This document shows, piece after piece, positions 6,902 through 7,812 of a stretch of 7,812 bases of DNA. How positions within the stretch are numbered: the first letter of the stretch is position 1; each line of letters starts with the position of its first letter. The DNA is from Pseudomonadota bacterium. Lineage in GTDB: Bacteria > Pseudomonadota > Gammaproteobacteria > Steroidobacterales > Steroidobacteraceae. The stretch lies in contig QGUX01000168.1 in the NCBI GenBank assembly GCA_003242275.1, positions 1 through 7,812 of the forward strand. The letters are read 5' to 3'. A model generated the notes under the pieces. It saw nothing but the letters and a program-made list of their open reading frames with translations, was not told the origin of the DNA and searched no databases. Made by a program: the position numbers and the translations under genes.

Positions 6902-7720
6902 ATGTCACAGATTCAGGAGGAGCATCCACCGGTCTCCGGCCTGGAACAGAAGGAATCCCATGTCCATGCCGATGCAGTGCGCATGCAGCCACTGATCCAC
7001 GAACTGCTCGCCTCGATGGACGAGGCCATGATGATCATCGACCACGACGGACGCATCCGCGGATGGAGCCGGGGCGCCCACCACCTGCTCGGATACCGCG
7101 CGGTGGAGGTGCTCGGCAAGCCCGTCACCGTCCTCGCCCCGGCGTCCCGGCAGCGGGAGCTCGCCGCGGCACTCGCCGGCCTGCGGACCGGCGGCGACGG
7201 CGCGCAGCTTCATGTCCCGCTGGCCGACAGCGACGGGGAAGAACACCCCTTCGAGGTGCGCGCGCAGGCGATGCGGCATGAGGACGGGCAGCTGATCCTC
7301 GCGAGGCTGGCCGCGCAGAACGGGCGGGAACCGGATTTCGACCTGTCGGCCCAGCAGATGCGCGAGGTCTGGGCGCTGCTGGAGTCGGTGCCGGTGGTGT
7401 TCGCGCATATCGGGCGGGACCGGCGCGTCCGCTACGTGAACCGCTCGGCCATCCGCATGACGCCCCACCACAGGACCGACGTGATCGGCCGGCACCTGCG
7501 CGAGATCTTCGGCGACGGGATGTATGAGCATCTCAGGCCGCAGATCGACCTGGTGCTGTCGGGGCAGGAATGTTCCTCGGAGATCACGCTGCCGCATCGC
7601 GACGGGTCCGACCGCCACTTCCTGCGGCACCTGTACCCGGACGTGGCGCCCGACGGCAGCGTGCGCGGCTACTTCTCGGTGCTGGTCGACGTCACCGAGG
7701 CCAAGGTCACGCAGGAGTCG
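6902..7720 (+). CDS. Double-PAS sensory protein, 3' end missing
   Basis: About 273 residues are genuine, from ATG 6902 to the point where adapter sequence begins. PAS1 is at about residues 36-137, with DEAMMIIDHDGRIRGWSRGAHHLLGY spread over 40-65. PAS2 is at about 155-268 and ends in the typical GYFSVLVDVTEA. There is no transmembrane segment in the visible part. Proteins of this shape usually continue into a histidine kinase, GGDEF/EAL or receptor output domain, but that part is lost, so the role is unknown. The start is uncertain: there is no good ribosome site before 6902. AGGAGG at 6915-6920 lies inside the frame with no start codon at a normal distance, and later in-frame starts are GTG 6977 and ATG 6983. 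The gene diverges from cheA, which suggests a signalling link but does not prove one. The TGA at 7763-7765 is in artefact sequence. Confidence 0.75.
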
Positions 7721-7812
7721 CTCTCTTTTACACACCTACGCCTGCCACGGACCACACTTGTGTGATTCTCGTTGGTCGCCGGAGCATTAAAAAAAAAACA
7801 ACGCAATGACGA
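7719..7812 (+). other. Sequencing artefact: Nextera adapter read-through and poly-A
   Basis: The tail aligns part by part to the known read-through of an Illumina Nextera i5 end. Positions 7719-7737 match the 19-base mosaic end at 15 positions (the shared core is TCTCTT, then TACACA). Positions 7738-7751 resemble the following GACGCTGCCGACGA with small shifts. The next 8 bases (7752-7759) fill the index slot exactly. Positions 7760-7788 are 29 bases long, as expected for the P5 complement, and match it at 23 positions (including GGTCGCCG and CATT). A run of ten A (7789-7798) follows, as expected when a read passes the end of the fragment. It looks like a low-quality read end carried into the contig. 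It does not code for protein. Confidence 0.92.

Noticed and set aside
6905..7735. Minus-strand open frame opposite the PAS gene
   Set aside because: The plus strand carries two clear PAS domains. The minus frame is His/Arg-rich without motifs and starts in adapter sequence.
7763..7765. TGA as the real end of the double-PAS protein
   Set aside because: It falls within the adapter-derived sequence. The last residues (after VTQES) are translation of adapter bases.
7789..7798. Run of ten A as a terminator, poly-A tail or slippery site
   Set aside because: It follows the P5 adapter complement directly and is explained as read-through past the fragment end.

Overview
The window is GC-rich DNA, probably from a flagellated or surface-motile Pseudomonadota (proteobacterial) species. 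A gamma- or betaproteobacterium such as a Xanthomonadaceae or Burkholderiales member is my guess, from protein style and codon use only. Almost all of it is one chemosensory operon read on the minus strand, plus the start of a divergent sensor gene on the plus strand.

Layout, in transcription order on the minus strand: cheA (6544-4499), cheW (4467-3973), a soluble methyl-accepting chemotaxis protein with three PAS domains (3904-1646), a 41-codon remnant of cheR (1609-1484), cheB (1487-327) and a STAS-domain gene that runs off the left edge (330-1). Gaps are 0-70 bp. The junctions cheR remnant/cheB and cheB/STAS are both ATGA overlaps, so the genes are probably translationally coupled. The order cheA-cheW-PAS receptor-cheR-(cheD)-cheB is that of the Pseudomonas aeruginosa che2 / Vibrio cholerae cluster III type of system (F7 class). 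Here cheR is reduced to a fragment, and neither cheD nor cheY is in the window.

How the parts would work: the cytoplasmic PAS receptor senses an internal or diffusible cue (redox, gas or small ligand, not determined). It controls the CheA kinase through CheW. CheA phosphotransfer from His47 should feed CheB (receiver Asp68) and a CheY encoded elsewhere. CheB demethylates the receptor. The receptor ends in DWHEF, a likely docking pentapeptide for CheR and CheB, yet the adjacent cheR is broken, so a methyltransferase must come from elsewhere or adaptation is altered.

Right of cheA lies a 357-bp divergent intergenic region with several inverted repeats, including a nested 8+6 bp structure. A plus-strand gene with two PAS domains then starts at 6902. 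It is not complete: from about 7719 to the end the sequence matches, with errors, the Illumina Nextera i5 adapter read-through (mosaic end, an 8-nt index slot, the P5 complement, then a run of A). The last ~90 bases are therefore very likely sequencing artefact, and the stop codon there is not real.

I saw no tRNA, rRNA, CRISPR array, insertion sequence or phage gene.
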